A DNA stretch of 61,307 bases from an uncultured Granulosicoccaceae bacterium (GCA_937951345.1 CALFCF010000022.1:1-61307), one strand, 5' to 3'; counted from the first letter of the stretch, positions 1 to 9,525 are shown. Numbers and translations are program-made. Notes: generated by a model not told the origin, from the sequence alone.

Positions 1-1
1 T

Positions 2-1669
2 CTATTTAAGCTCTCTGAGTTCGCGGCGCAGTATTTTACCGACATTGGTCTTCGGTAATTCCTCTACAAATTGCACAACGCTTGGACGCTTGTAGCCGGT
101 TAAGCGTTCTTTGCAGTAGGCCAGAACCTGTTCTTCAGTCAGGCTCGGGTCTTTACGGGTAATAACAACCTTGACGGCCTCACCGGAATGATCGTCGGGT
201 ATACCGATAGCACCCACTTCCAGAACTTCAGGCATTTGCGATATCACGCCTTCAATCTCGTTGGGATAGACATTGAAACCGGATACCAGAATCATGTCTT
301 TCAGACGATCGACAATTTTGAAATACCCCTGGGGATCCATTACGGCGACGTCACCGGTATGCAGCCAACCATCCTTGTCGATGGTTTTGTCTGTCGCTTC
401 CTGCATCTGCCAATAACCCTTCATGACCTGAGGACCTTTGATACACAGTTCGCCTTCCTCACCTTGGGGCAACTGCTCGCTTTGCTCATTCATGACACAA
501 ACATCTGTCGACGAGATCGGTAAACCGATGGCGCCATTGTAGTCGGGCAAGTTCAGCGGGTTAATGCAGGCTGCTGGCGAAGTTTCTGTCAGACCGTATG
601 CCTCAACGAGCGTTGTTCCGGTAACTTCTTTCCATTCGTTAGCAACGGACTCCTGAACTGCCATACCTCCACCCAACACAAGTTTCAGCGGGCTGAAGTC
701 GATCTGTCGGAATTTTTCATCGTTGAGCAATGCATTGAATAGTGTGTTGACACCGGTTATCGCAGTAAACGGATATTTGCTGAGGTCTTTGACAAAAGCC
801 GGAATGTCGCGCGGGTTGGTGATCAGCAGGTTTTGAGCGCCCAGTTTCATAAACACCATACAATTCGCCGTCAGTGCGAAGATGTGATAGAGCGGCAGCG
901 CGGTTACGATGAATTCCTGGCCTTTTTTTACTTCAATTGCACTAATCCAGGCGAGTGCCTGCACAGCATTGGAAACCATATTTTGGTGTGTCAGCATCGC
1001 GCCTTTCGCTACACCGGTGGTTCCGCCGGTGTACTGCAGAAACGCCAGATCATCGAGCGAGAGATCTGCGTCTGCGTCGTAATTATTCACTGGAGCAGAA
1101 ACAATAGATTTGAATTCGGTTGCAGTGGGTAAAGAGAACGGCTTGACCATTTTCTTCACTTTTCGAATAACGAAGTTAACGATCGCACCTTTCGGGAAAC
1201 CGAGCATGTCACCAAAGCGCGTTGTAACGATGGTGTTGATCTGCGTATCCCCGACGACTTCTTCGAGCGTTGAGGCGAATGCTTCAACCACGACTATTGC
1301 TTTAGCACCGGAATCCGTAAGTTGGTGCTTCAGTTCGCGAGCTGTGTACAAGGGGTTGGTATTGACCACAACCAGGCCGGCGCGCAGTGCTCCAAATACC
1401 ACAACCGGGTATTGCAGCAAATTTGGCATCATGACAGCGATGCGGTCACCTTTTTGTAAATTCGTTTCTGTTTTTATCCAGTGAGCGAAACTGCGAGTCA
1501 ATTTATCCAGCTCACCATAGGTAATCGTCTTACCCATGTTGGTGTACGCTGGCCGATCAGCAAATTCACCAACCGCTTCCCTGTACATATCCACCAGAGA
1601 TTGATAGTCCCCGGTTGATATTTCGTGAGGAACATTTTTCGGATATTGCTCAAGCCAGGGTCTTTGCAT
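2..1669 (-). CDS. fadD: Long-chain fatty-acid--CoA ligase
   Basis: Activates free long-chain fatty acids to acyl-CoA (via an acyl-AMP) for beta-oxidation or lipid synthesis. The 555-residue protein is full length for the FadD family. It shows the AMP-binding loop YTGGTTGVAKGA near residues 213-224, the LVEAYGLTETSPA motif, the GWLHTGD motif near residue 435, and a C-terminal PKTNVGKILRREL segment with the lysine typical of the adenylate-forming superfamily. The stop codon (TAG) lies at the very edge of the window, so anything downstream is unseen. A medium-chain or other acyl substrate cannot be excluded from sequence alone, but overall similarity to FadD is strong. Confidence 0.95.
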   Translation of the reverse strand: MQRPWLEQYPKNVPHEISTGDYQSLVDMYREAVGEFADRPAYTNMGKTITYGELDKLTRSFAHWIKTETNLQKGDRIAVMMPNLLQYPVVVFGALRAGLVVVNTNPLYTARELKHQLTDSGAKAIVVVEAFASTLEEVVGDTQINTIVTTRFGDMLGFPKGAIVNFVIRKVKKMVKPFSLPTATEFKSIVSAPVNNYDADADLSLDDLAFLQYTGGTTGVAKGAMLTHQNMVSNAVQALAWISAIEVKKGQEFIVTALPLYHIFALTANCMVFMKLGAQNLLITNPRDIPAFVKDLSKYPFTAITGVNTLFNALLNDEKFRQIDFSPLKLVLGGGMAVQESVANEWKEVTGTTLVEAYGLTETSPAACINPLNLPDYNGAIGLPISSTDVCVMNEQSEQLPQGEEGELCIKGPQVMKGYWQMQEATDKTIDKDGWLHTGDVAVMDPQGYFKIVDRLKDMILVSGFNVYPNEIEGVISQMPEVLEVGAIGIPDDHSGEAVKVVITRKDPSLTEEQVLAYCKERLTGYKRPSVVQFVEELPKTNVGKILRRELRELK

Positions 1670-1704
1670 TATGTGCTCCGCATTAGTCGTCAGGCGACAG
1701 TTGA

Positions 1705-2205
1705 TCAGTTATTCGCACCACAACACTTCTTGAATTTCTTTCCGCTACCACAGGCGCAAGCTTCGTTTCGCCCCTGCTTGGGCTGATCGCGCTTGAATTG
1801 TCTGACTTGCGGCACTTCTGCATCCCTGAAGTACCAGTCACCTTCGAGTTTCTCGAACAAAGCCATTTCATAATGCTCATGACGTTTTCCCTGCGCATCA
1901 CGGTACTTGGCTACAAATTCAACAGCACCGCTACCGTCGTTTTTCCCTCCTTCCTCTACATCACGTATCTCGAGCCCAAGCCACTGAGACTCTTCTGCCC
2001 AGCGTTTGGTCGTGTCCCTGTCAATTTCACCCCGTGTGGCCGGATGGTGAGATTGAATAATAAAGTCAATGTCGCCCTGGGCGTGTGCGGTATAACGAGC
2101 CCGCATAAGCGTTTCCGCTGTTTCTGCTTTTGCCAGACCACTGATAATCGGGTGGCAGCATTCCATGTCGTTCTTGCCTGAATTGCAAGGACAAAGGGAA
2201 CTCAT
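1705..2205 (-). CDS. YchJ-like SEC-C motif protein (UPF0225)
   Basis: A 166-residue protein with an N-terminal CPCNSGKNDMECC zinc-binding SEC-C motif, a central NTF2-like segment (about residues 28-130), and a second SEC-C motif at the C terminus (ACACGSGKKFKKCC). This two-ended arrangement is that of the YchJ/UPF0225 family, whose cellular role is not established; SEC-C motifs bind zinc and often mediate protein contacts, as in SecA. It lies downstream of the DUF3301 gene on the same strand and upstream of fadD. In many gammaproteobacteria these small genes neighbour each other, so co-transcription is plausible. Confidence 0.9.
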   Translation of the reverse strand: MSSLCPCNSGKNDMECCHPIISGLAKAETAETLMRARYTAHAQGDIDFIIQSHHPATRGEIDRDTTKRWAEESQWLGLEIRDVEEGGKNDGSGAVEFVAKYRDAQGKRHEHYEMALFEKLEGDWYFRDAEVPQVRQFKRDQPKQGRNEACACGSGKKFKKCCGANN

Positions 2206-2311
2206 ATCGCGGTTAGACTCCAGGTTGGTTGATCGTGTGGTGGTGCGTCAGACCTGTAGTTTAGCCTGCTTCTTTGGTGAAGGCGAAATACGGGTGCCTC
2301 TCAAGGGTTCA
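2206..2311. other. Intergenic gap with a possible decayed element end
   Basis: Gap between the DUF3301 and SEC-C genes (both minus strand). From 2262 the plus strand reads TAGCCTGCT, and from 2279 GAAGGCGAAA. These two blocks match, at nearly the same spacing, the GGCGAAA-side end of the 250-bp element found at 19640 and 60001. The intervening eight bases match poorly and no opposite end is seen, so this could be a remnant or chance. Confidence 0.2.
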
Positions 2312-2689
2312 TCATTGAAAGTAGATACGATTGCCATCTTCGTCTCTGACGAAAGGCAAATGCACACGCAGCAGCTGAGAGCCGGACAGAAATATGCTGC
2401 CCCGGTCCCGGTGTTTAGTGTCAGTAGCCGAGGCATTTGCAAGGTCCAGCTGTTCCTTGCCCGTATATTCGAATTCATACTCCCGTTGCCAGGCCAGCTG
2501 GCCACGCGAATTCCGCGCGAGTCCAAGTTTTTTCAGCGCCACGGTTTGGTCCAGCAGCTGAAGCTGATGCGTTCGGCAGCACTGCCGGGCATGCCGGGTG
2601 GCGATTTCCTTTGCCTGAGTGCTGCTCCACCAGATCAACGCGATGCTGGCGAGAATGATCAACAGTACAAGGTGCGAGTTGGCTATCAT
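2312..2689 (-). CDS. DUF3301 family membrane-anchored protein
   Basis: A 125-residue protein with a single N-terminal hydrophobic segment (about residues 6-20, LVLLIILASIALIWW), followed by a polar cytoplasmic or periplasmic region with a double-cysteine-like RQCCRTHQLQLLDQTV stretch. This layout fits the DUF3301 family, which has no assigned function. The conserved part of the family is the region after the anchor with QLLDQTVAL and a following REYEFEYT block, both present here. It is upstream of the YchJ-like gene on the same strand. The membrane placement is predicted from the hydrophobic stretch only. Confidence 0.8.
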   Translation of the reverse strand: MIANSHLVLLIILASIALIWWSSTQAKEIATRHARQCCRTHQLQLLDQTVALKKLGLARNSRGQLAWQREYEFEYTGKEQLDLANASATDTKHRDRGSIFLSGSQLLRVHLPFVRDEDGNRIYFQ

Positions 2690-2725
2690 GAGCAGGCTGT
2701 TATTGGACAGATCAGGGTGCGCTAG

Positions 2726-2917
2726 TCAGGCATCATTGCCTGTCGTAGGCCCGGCTGCGCAGAATCTTGTCAGGTCTATGTTATTGATTGTAGTAACGGC
2801 AAATTCAATCATGTTGGCACTTCCCGGTAGGTGTTTCGCGGTCGCGAAGTAGGTGTAATCTTGTGCGACCTGCTGCTCAATCGCCAGATATAGCCGCAAT
2901 CGTACCGGTTTCTGCAT
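2726..2917 (-). CDS. Possible small unrecognised protein
   Basis: A 63-codon open frame starting at an ATG and ending 36 bases before the DUF3301 start, on the same strand, so it could be the first gene of that small operon. The predicted protein has no recognisable motif, signal peptide or membrane segment, and no convincing Shine-Dalgarno sequence precedes its start. It occupies most of a 320-base gap that must also carry the promoters of the two divergent neighbours. It may be a chance frame. Confidence 0.25.
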   Translation of the reverse strand: MQKPVRLRLYLAIEQQVAQDYTYFATAKHLPGSANMIEFAVTTINNIDLTRFCAAGPTTGNDA

Positions 2918-3009
2918 AATTGGGTGCGTTGCATTCTTTATAATGGCTTGATTAATCTCAGTGTCGCAAGTCCCTTAACGTACAGCGGCACAACCACTGA
3001 GGAGACTTC

Positions 3010-3306
3010 ATGGACCCATCCAAGCAAACAGAACTGGAAGCTGCTGCCTTTCGAGCCCTGGTCGCACATTTTCGTAAACGTACCGATGTGCAGAATATCG
3101 ATCTGATGAATCTTTCCGGATTCTGCAGAAACTGTCTGTCCAAATGGTACCGTGCCGCGGCTGAAGAGAACGGTATCGACATGGACTACGATCAGGCACG
3201 GGAAATTGTCTACGGTATGCCCTACAGCGAATGGAAAGAGAAGCATCAGCTTGAAGCTACAGCTGAACAAAAAGCTGAGTACGCAGCCAAACACGGTGAC
3301 AGCTGA
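3010..3306 (+). CDS. DUF1244 family protein
   Basis: A 98-residue soluble protein of the DUF1244 family, recognised from the helical core with NLSGFCRNCLSKWY (conserved FCRNCL-KW), followed by the YDQAREIVYGMPYSEWK segment. Function unknown; the family is short, alpha-helical and widespread in proteobacteria. The start at 3010 is supported by a good Shine-Dalgarno GAGGAG ending six bases upstream. The protein has near-normal length for the family. It precedes a DUF6231 gene on the same strand, a pairing I know from other gammaproteobacteria. Confidence 0.9.
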   Translation: MDPSKQTELEAAAFRALVAHFRKRTDVQNIDLMNLSGFCRNCLSKWYRAAAEENGIDMDYDQAREIVYGMPYSEWKEKHQLEATAEQKAEYAAKHGDS

Positions 3307-3390
3307 AGCAACAGCGCGTTTCCTGCTCCGGTGTTTTGTCCATCGCCTGGGCATCTGGCATCTGTCGCTGAGTTTGGAGCGTGTGCGGTA

Positions 3391-3957
3391 GTGTCATCAC
3401 ATCAGGACCAGACTGCGCCCCCGCTACCGGTCGATGATCTCAGCGGAGATATTCTGATTGTTGACGAATCATCTGTATTCGCCGACCAGCTTCAAAAGAA
3501 CACGGCTGGCAGGCTACGAGTCTGGTTTTTGGACCCGACTGATATGCCGAGGGCGGCTGTGCTGGATCATACCCTGTGCTTGCCGCCTGAGTTTCCGCCG
3601 ATCAGTTCACTACGAGCACTTTATCTGGCAAGCCCGGTTGCCCTTGCACGTCAGCTTATTATCGGCCGGGATTCAAGTGCTGGTGATGTTGATCTCAGGC
3701 AGCAGGTGCTGCATTTGTTCGCGGTGTGCAGAGATCGGGTGGGTGGTCGTGTGGTGGTGCTACTGGATCAGGAATGTTCAAGACTGAACATTGCGCGCGA
3801 TGATCTTTTTTCACTCGGTTTTCATCGATTCAATAACACGTTGCATGAGCGATTGTTCATGTTCAGTTTGTCGGGATACAAAACGGTGCCGCAGTGGCTC
3901 AATTCCAGATACTGGGCAAATCCTGAGCGTTTTCATCTGGTTGATGGTAGTGACTAA
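3391..3957 (+). CDS. DUF6231 family protein
   Basis: A protein of about 189 residues assigned to DUF6231 by its overall pattern, including the C-terminal FHRFNNTLHERLFMFSLSGYK-type region (shortened here), a motif in which a phenylalanine-rich strand precedes YKTVPQWLNSRYWANPERF. Function unknown. The frame is open from a GTG at 3331, but the GTG at 3391 is preferred here because GGAG lies about 11 bases upstream and the added N terminus is not family-like. It sits directly downstream of the DUF1244 gene, likely in the same transcript. Confidence 0.7.
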   Translation: MSSHQDQTAPPLPVDDLSGDILIVDESSVFADQLQKNTAGRLRVWFLDPTDMPRAAVLDHTLCLPPEFPPISSLRALYLASPVALARQLIIGRDSSAGDVDLRQQVLHLFAVCRDRVGGRVVVLLDQECSRLNIARDDLFSLGFHRFNNTLHERLFMFSLSGYKTVPQWLNSRYWANPERFHLVDGSD

Positions 3958-4078
3958 TTGCCGCCGGTGGCTGTAGCGCAATTTCTGCTCGCGCTATTTC
4001 AACAGAATTACACAAATCATCTATCTGATTCGTTTATCATTCAAGCGGTAAACCCGTGAGCCCAAGACCCAGTCAATT

Positions 4079-5122
4079 ATGGATAAAATCGTAATCACCG
4101 AACTTGAAGGCGATGGTATCGGACCCGAGCTGGCCGAATCGCTTCACACAGTGGCGGAGTCGTTACCGGCAGATTTTGAGTTCAAGGCGATCGACTGGTC
4201 GCTTGAGAATCGTGAGCGTCTGGGTGACGAGATTATCGATGCCGCCGAGCAATCAATGCGGCAGACCAAGCTGGCTATCAAGTACCCGACAGTTACGCGC
4301 AAACGCAGCCCCAATGCCCTCATTCGCAGACGTTGTAATTTCAGTGTTATATATCGTCCGGCAATTTCGATCCCGGGTATACATTCCAATTTCAAGGAGA
4401 ATGTAAATCTGCACATCGTACGCGTAGCGACAGGTGGAACATACGATGATCCCGGGCAACTCGTTGGTCGTGATGCTGCCGTATCTTTGCGCATGGTGGA
4501 ACGTCAGCCTTGTATGCAGGCAGCCAACTTTGCGTTTCGACTGGCGAAGCGTAAAGGTATGCGTTATAGCGACGGTTTTTATTCGATGACATCATCGTCC
4601 AAGCACACGATCCAGCGAGTGACCGATGGACTGTTTGAAGATGTCGTGTCTGAAGTCGCTGAGCAGTTTCCGAACGTTGAGCACCATGTCGAGCTTTTCG
4701 ATGCACTGCTGGCGAAAATTATTCTCAATCCCGACGCTTTTGAGGTTGTTCTGGTGCTCAATGAATACGGTGATTTCCTGTCCGATATGGCATCGGGTCT
4801 GGTGGGTAGTCTGGGTACCGGCGCGAGTGGAAATTATTCATTCGACTCTGAAAATAATGTCGACATTGCGATGTTTGATCCCGCCGGTGGCACGGCTCCT
4901 GATATTGCAGGCAAGAATATCTGTAATCCAGCGGCAGTTTTACTCGCATTTGGCATGCTGCTTGATCATGTTGATAGATATGACCTGGGGCATGCATTGC
5001 GGCTCAGCTTGTTGCATGCACTAAAAACCGGCCAGTCAACACGTGATCTTGGTGGCAAATTGAATACCGATGAATTCACGCGTGTAGTGACAGAGGGTAT
5101 ACCGCAGCATCTGGAAAACTAA
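4079..5122 (+). CDS. Divergent isocitrate/isopropylmalate dehydrogenase family protein, likely NAD-dependent
   Basis: A 347-residue member of the beta-decarboxylating dehydrogenase family (isocitrate, isopropylmalate, homoisocitrate). Aligning by eye with E. coli Icd, the substrate and metal residues are kept: S77, N79, R83, R93, R115, Y122, K175, D208, D232 and D236. The cofactor loop is GGTAPDIAGK (270-279): the usual histidine is glycine, and D275-I276 replace the NADP-type Lys-Tyr pair, which points to NAD. The stretch after R115 (VATGGTY) differs from the usual ENTEGLY. It sits 116 bases upstream of sucA, so it may supply 2-oxoglutarate; another 2-hydroxyacid substrate is possible. Confidence 0.8.
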   Translation: MDKIVITELEGDGIGPELAESLHTVAESLPADFEFKAIDWSLENRERLGDEIIDAAEQSMRQTKLAIKYPTVTRKRSPNALIRRRCNFSVIYRPAISIPGIHSNFKENVNLHIVRVATGGTYDDPGQLVGRDAAVSLRMVERQPCMQAANFAFRLAKRKGMRYSDGFYSMTSSSKHTIQRVTDGLFEDVVSEVAEQFPNVEHHVELFDALLAKIILNPDAFEVVLVLNEYGDFLSDMASGLVGSLGTGASGNYSFDSENNVDIAMFDPAGGTAPDIAGKNICNPAAVLLAFGMLLDHVDRYDLGHALRLSLLHALKTGQSTRDLGGKLNTDEFTRVVTEGIPQHLEN

Positions 5123-5143
5123 CGACAGACTGCGCGCTCAAGC

Positions 5144-5190
5144 GTACCTGTACTTACGAGTACCTGCACCTACGAGTACCTGCACAAATG
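5144..5190. repeat. Three 16-bp tandem repeats upstream of sucA
   Basis: Three head-to-tail units starting GTACCTG lie at 5144, 5160 and 5176: GTACCTGTACTTACGA, GTACCTGCACCTACGA and a third that diverges after GTACCTGCAC. They fill part of the gap between the dehydrogenase gene and sucA, about 50 bases before the sucA start codon. The regular spacing of one and a half helical turns could mark a repeated protein-binding site, but no regulator is identifiable. Confidence 0.6.
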
Positions 5191-5238
5191 TGCTTAGTAT
5201 CCGGTACAAAACAGTTTTTACAGTTAACGGGTTTATAA

Positions 5239-8085
5239 ATGAATGACATGAAAGCCCAGCAGTCAACCTCGATGCTGGCCGGGGCGAACACCCCCTATCT
5301 CGAACACATATACGAGGATTACCTCCGCGATCCGAATTCAGTAAGCGAATCATGGCGTGCTTACTTCGAGAAGTTGCCGCTAGTCAACGGTACAAGTCGC
5401 GATATACCTCACTCGGAAGTCCGCCAACATTTCTATCAGCTCACCCGCCGCGGTGGGCGTCGCTCCAATCGTGCGGCAGCTGATGTCAATCAATCACTGG
5501 ACCTTAAACAAATTTATGTCACGCAGCTGATCAATTCGTATCGCGTACGCGGGCATCAGCTGGCATCACTTGATCCACTCGGCAGGCCGCGCAGCACAGT
5601 CGTTCGTGAAATTCAGCTTCACGAAAACGGGTTGTCTGAAGCGGATCTGGACACAGTATTCGCAACGCCTTCTCTGGAGGGAATTGATCACGCCAGTCTT
5701 CGCGACATCATTGCCCATCTTGAGCGCTGTTACTGCAGCACAATCGGGTATGAGTTCATGTATATGGACCATACAACGCAGAAGGATTGGTTGCAGCAGC
5801 GTATTGAAAGTGTGGCATCCCATCCGAACCTTGAGCCGGGAACCAGACGTTGGGTGCTTGAGCGGGTCAATGCTGCCGAGAGTCTTGAGCGGCACCTGCA
5901 CTCGCGCTATGTGGGGCAGAAACGGTTTTCACTCGAAGGTGGTGAAAGTCTGATTGTCATCATGAGTGAGTTGGTTAATCGCGGTGTCTCCCGCGGCGTG
6001 AAAGATATGGTTATCGGTATGGCTCACCGTGGCAGGCTCAACGTCCTGGTGAATATTTTCGGTAAAAATCCGGCAGATCTATTTTCTGAATTTGAAGGTA
6101 AGCATGACGACTCACTTTCTTCCGGCGATGTTAAATACCATCAGGGCTTCTCTTCTGATGTTCGTAATGAAGACGGTCAGATGCACGTGACGCTTGCGTT
6201 TAATCCATCGCATCTGGAGATTGTCTCACCGGTGGTTGAAGGGTCAGTGCGTTCTCGGCAGGATCGATATGGTGATAGTGATGGTGACCAGGTGGTGCCG
6301 GTCGCGATACACGGCGATGCTGCGTTTGCAGGTCAGGGCGTTGTTATGGAAACCTTCAACATGGCGGATTCGCGCGGGTTTTCGACTAAAGGCACTGTTC
6401 ATATCATTGTTAACAACCAGATTGGTTTCACAACAAGTAATGCTGAAGACGCTCGCTCCACCGAATATGCGTCTGATGTTGCAAAGATGATTAACGCACC
6501 CATCTTTCACGTTAACGGTGATGATCCGGAAGCAGTTTTGTTCGCTACCCGCCTCGCCTTTGATTTTCGTATGCAGTTTCACAAGGATGTTGTCATCGAT
6601 ATGGTCTGTTATCGACGCCACGGTCATAACGAAACCGATGAACCGTCGATGACGCAGCCGTTTATGTACCAGCGCATAAAAAAGCTGCCAACCACGCGAA
6701 AATTATATGCAGACAGACTGGTTGCTGACGGTGTTATTGATGCCGCTGAAGCAGACCGAATGGTTGATGATTACCGGCAGGCTCTGGATGATGGTAAGTG
6801 TGTTGCGCCTGACATTGTCGAGGGTTTGAACGATACCTATGAATTGAAGATTGACTGGAATCACTATGTTACTGACGATTGGCGTATCCCTTATGATCAT
6901 CGTGTGTCTATCGCAACCTTGCAGGATCTTGGCACTAAACTAACTACATTGCCGGATGGACTTACGGTTCATTCGCGCGTAAAAAAAATTGTAGAAGACA
7001 GGCGTAAGATGTCCGCCGGCAGTTTGCCGCTTGACTGGGGTTTTGCAGAAACGCTCGCTTACGCAACACTGGTTAATGTTGGTCACCCTGTGCGTTTATC
7101 AGGTCAGGACTGCGGTCGTGGTACGTTCTCTCACCGGCATGCGGTGCTGCACAACCAGACCGAGCGCGAAGCCTATGTGCCGCTGCGACAGATCGGTAAC
7201 GACAAAGCAAACTTCCTGGTTATCGATTCTGTTTTATCAGAAGAAGCGGTGCTCGCGTTTGAATACGGCTACGCCACAACGGATCCTCATACACTGGTTA
7301 TCTGGGAAGGTCAGTTTGGTGATTTTGCCAACGGTGCGCAGGTTGTTATCGATCAATTTATCAGCTCCGGTGAAACTAAATGGGGCCGTTTGTGTGGTCT
7401 GACTTTATTGTTACCGCACGGTTACGAGGGGCAGGGGCCGGAGCACTCCTCAGCACGGCTTGAGCGATTTATGCAGCTATGTGCTGAAGATAACATGCAG
7501 GTAGTTGTGCCGAGCACCCCCGCGCAGTGTTATCACATGTTACGTCGTCAGGTTTTGCGACCGCAGCGCCGACCGTTGATTGTCCTTTCGCCGAAGAGTC
7601 TGCTGCGTCATCGACTGGCGGTATCGACGCTTGAAGATCTGGCTGAGGGTCAGTTCCAGGCGGTTATCGATGAGACTGAGCAGTTTGATCCAGCGGGTAT
7701 TGAACGTGTAGTGCTGTGCAGTGGCAAGGTGTATTACGACCTCTATGAAAAACGAGCCAGCGAATCACTTCAGAATGTTGCGCTTATTCGCATGGAGCAA
7801 CTCTACCCGTTTCCCTACGATGAAATGAAATCGATACTCAGTCGTTACCCTAACGCCGGGTCGGTTGTCTGGTGTCAGGAAGAACCACGCAATCAGGGCG
7901 CATGGCGAGCTAATCGTCATCGAATCGAGCGGTGCTTCTCTGCCGGTTACCCGGTTGAATTCTGTGGCCGTGCACCATCAGCATCCCCCGCCGTCGGATA
8001 TGCCAACGAGCATCAGATACAACAACAGATGCTGGTTGACGAGGCTTTGGGTCTGGTTGCCAATAGTCAGGTGCGCAATCGATGA
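5239..8085 (+). CDS. sucA: 2-oxoglutarate dehydrogenase E1 component
   Basis: Thiamine-diphosphate-dependent E1 of the TCA-cycle 2-oxoglutarate dehydrogenase complex; it decarboxylates 2-oxoglutarate and passes the succinyl group to the SucB lipoyl domain. At 948 residues it is full length. Recognisable parts are the N-terminal YLEHIYEDYLRDP segment that binds the E2 core, the GMAHRGRLNVL motif, the ThDP-binding region around GDAAFAGQGVV and IIVNNQIGFTT, the RRHGHNETDEPSMTQP segment, and the C-terminal pyrimidine domain with HGYEGQGPEHSSARLERF. It is the first gene of sucA-sucB-lpdA, whose gaps are 111 and 69 bases. Confidence 0.98.
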   Translation: MNDMKAQQSTSMLAGANTPYLEHIYEDYLRDPNSVSESWRAYFEKLPLVNGTSRDIPHSEVRQHFYQLTRRGGRRSNRAAADVNQSLDLKQIYVTQLINSYRVRGHQLASLDPLGRPRSTVVREIQLHENGLSEADLDTVFATPSLEGIDHASLRDIIAHLERCYCSTIGYEFMYMDHTTQKDWLQQRIESVASHPNLEPGTRRWVLERVNAAESLERHLHSRYVGQKRFSLEGGESLIVIMSELVNRGVSRGVKDMVIGMAHRGRLNVLVNIFGKNPADLFSEFEGKHDDSLSSGDVKYHQGFSSDVRNEDGQMHVTLAFNPSHLEIVSPVVEGSVRSRQDRYGDSDGDQVVPVAIHGDAAFAGQGVVMETFNMADSRGFSTKGTVHIIVNNQIGFTTSNAEDARSTEYASDVAKMINAPIFHVNGDDPEAVLFATRLAFDFRMQFHKDVVIDMVCYRRHGHNETDEPSMTQPFMYQRIKKLPTTRKLYADRLVADGVIDAAEADRMVDDYRQALDDGKCVAPDIVEGLNDTYELKIDWNHYVTDDWRIPYDHRVSIATLQDLGTKLTTLPDGLTVHSRVKKIVEDRRKMSAGSLPLDWGFAETLAYATLVNVGHPVRLSGQDCGRGTFSHRHAVLHNQTEREAYVPLRQIGNDKANFLVIDSVLSEEAVLAFEYGYATTDPHTLVIWEGQFGDFANGAQVVIDQFISSGETKWGRLCGLTLLLPHGYEGQGPEHSSARLERFMQLCAEDNMQVVVPSTPAQCYHMLRRQVLRPQRRPLIVLSPKSLLRHRLAVSTLEDLAEGQFQAVIDETEQFDPAGIERVVLCSGKVYYDLYEKRASESLQNVALIRMEQLYPFPYDEMKSILSRYPNAGSVVWCQEEPRNQGAWRANRHRIERCFSAGYPVEFCGRAPSASPAVGYANEHQIQQQMLVDEALGLVANSQVRNR

Positions 8086-8196
8086 TCGTATGTTGTTTCA
8101 CCACATACCGCTGAATAGTTATTAACCATTTTCAAATAAATGAGACTGAGCAGTGATTACTGCTTTACAAACGGAGCAAGGCTTCGCGGATAAAAC

Positions 8197-9456
8197 ATGA
8201 GCGTTGAAATTAAAGTACCCACATTACCTGAATCAGTAGCGGATGCCACTATCGTTGCCTGGCACAAGCAGCCCGGTGATGCCATAAGCCGTGATGAAGT
8301 GCTGGTCGATATTGAGACCGACAAAGTGGTGCTGGAAGTGCCTGCATCAGAAAGTGGCGTTATGGGGGAAATACTCCATCAGGAAGGTGCAACGGTGGTT
8401 GCACAGCAAGTCATTGGTCGCATGGAAGCGGGTGCCGCTGCAACACCGGCAGCCGCACCAGCACCAGCACCAGCGAACACTGAAACCTCAGAAACCGCGG
8501 CCGGTGATGGCCAGACAAGTCCATCAGTGCGTCGACTGCTGGCAGAGCACGGTGTAGAGGCGTCTGCAGTTAAAGGTTCCGGCCCGAACGGACGGATTAC
8601 ACCGGAAGATGTTGAGCGACACGTTGCTGCAAGCACAGCGACGGTAGCAGCATCCGCCGGTATGGCGGCTGGTGCAGCCGGTATTGCGGCAACCGGTAGT
8701 AGCACTTCGGCTCAAACACCGGCTACGGTAGCACCTGTGGCGCTGGATGAATCAGAACGCTCGGAAAGACGGGTTCCCATGACCCGGTTGCGTGCCCGGA
8801 TTGCTGAACGTTTGTTGCAGGCAACTCAAACCACAGCCATGTTGACCACGTTTAATGAAGTCAACATGCAGGCCTTTATGGATTTGCGCAGCAAGCTCAA
8901 GGATGATTTTCAGAAAACACACGGTATTAAGTTAGGGTTCATGTCGATCTTTCTTAAAGCATCGACCGAAGCCTTAAAACGTTTTCCGGACGTGAACGCG
9001 TCTATTGACGGTGATGACATTGTCTATCACGGATTTTGTGACATTGGTGTAGCAGTTTCATCTGACAGAGGACTTGTTGTTCCGGTACTGCGTAACACAG
9101 AGTTTATGAGTCTTGCTGAAATGGAAACAACGTTGTCAACTTTCGCTGATCAGGCGCGCGACGGTAAGTTAGCGATTGAAGATATGACTGGTGGTACTTT
9201 TACGATATCCAATGGCGGCGTATTCGGCTCGCTGCTTTCAACACCGATACTCAATCCACCTCAGAGCGCGATTCTGGGTATGCACAGTATTCAGCAGCGC
9301 CCGGTTGTTGAAAATGGAGAGATAGTGATTCGGCCGATGATGTATCTGGCCTTGTCATACGATCACAGAATAGTAGATGGAAAGGGAGCAGTGACTTTCC
9401 TTAAAACCATCAAAGAACTGATAGAGGATCCGGCAAAGATTCTTTTTGATGTGTAG
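8197..9456 (+). CDS. sucB: Dihydrolipoyllysine-residue succinyltransferase (E2)
   Basis: E2 core of the 2-oxoglutarate dehydrogenase complex, transferring succinyl groups from lipoyl-lysine to CoA. Domains in order: one lipoyl domain (residues 1-77, with lipoylated lysine in [13 protein letters not shown] near residue 43); an Ala/Pro-rich flexible linker; a peripheral subunit-binding domain ([16 protein letters not shown], about 108-143, ending GRITPEDV); a second Ala-rich linker; and the catalytic domain ending with the active-site [14 protein letters not shown] motif. Length 419 is typical. It follows sucA and precedes lpdA in the same direction. Confidence 0.98.
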   Translation: MSVEIKVPTLPESVADATIVAWHKQPGDAISRDEVLVDIETDKVVLEVPASESGVMGEILHQEGATVVAQQVIGRMEAGAAATPAAAPAPAPANTETSETAAGDGQTSPSVRRLLAEHGVEASAVKGSGPNGRITPEDVERHVAASTATVAASAGMAAGAAGIAATGSSTSAQTPATVAPVALDESERSERRVPMTRLRARIAERLLQATQTTAMLTTFNEVNMQAFMDLRSKLKDDFQKTHGIKLGFMSIFLKASTEALKRFPDVNASIDGDDIVYHGFCDIGVAVSSDRGLVVPVLRNTEFMSLAEMETTLSTFADQARDGKLAIEDMTGGTFTISNGGVFGSLLSTPILNPPQSAILGMHSIQQRPVVENGEIVIRPMMYLALSYDHRIVDGKGAVTFLKTIKELIEDPAKILFDV

Positions 9457-9525
9457 TTAATATCTGAAGTCTTTGTCTGGATATGTTCAAGATCAGTTTG
9501 AAAACAAACGGAACAACTTTTAAGC

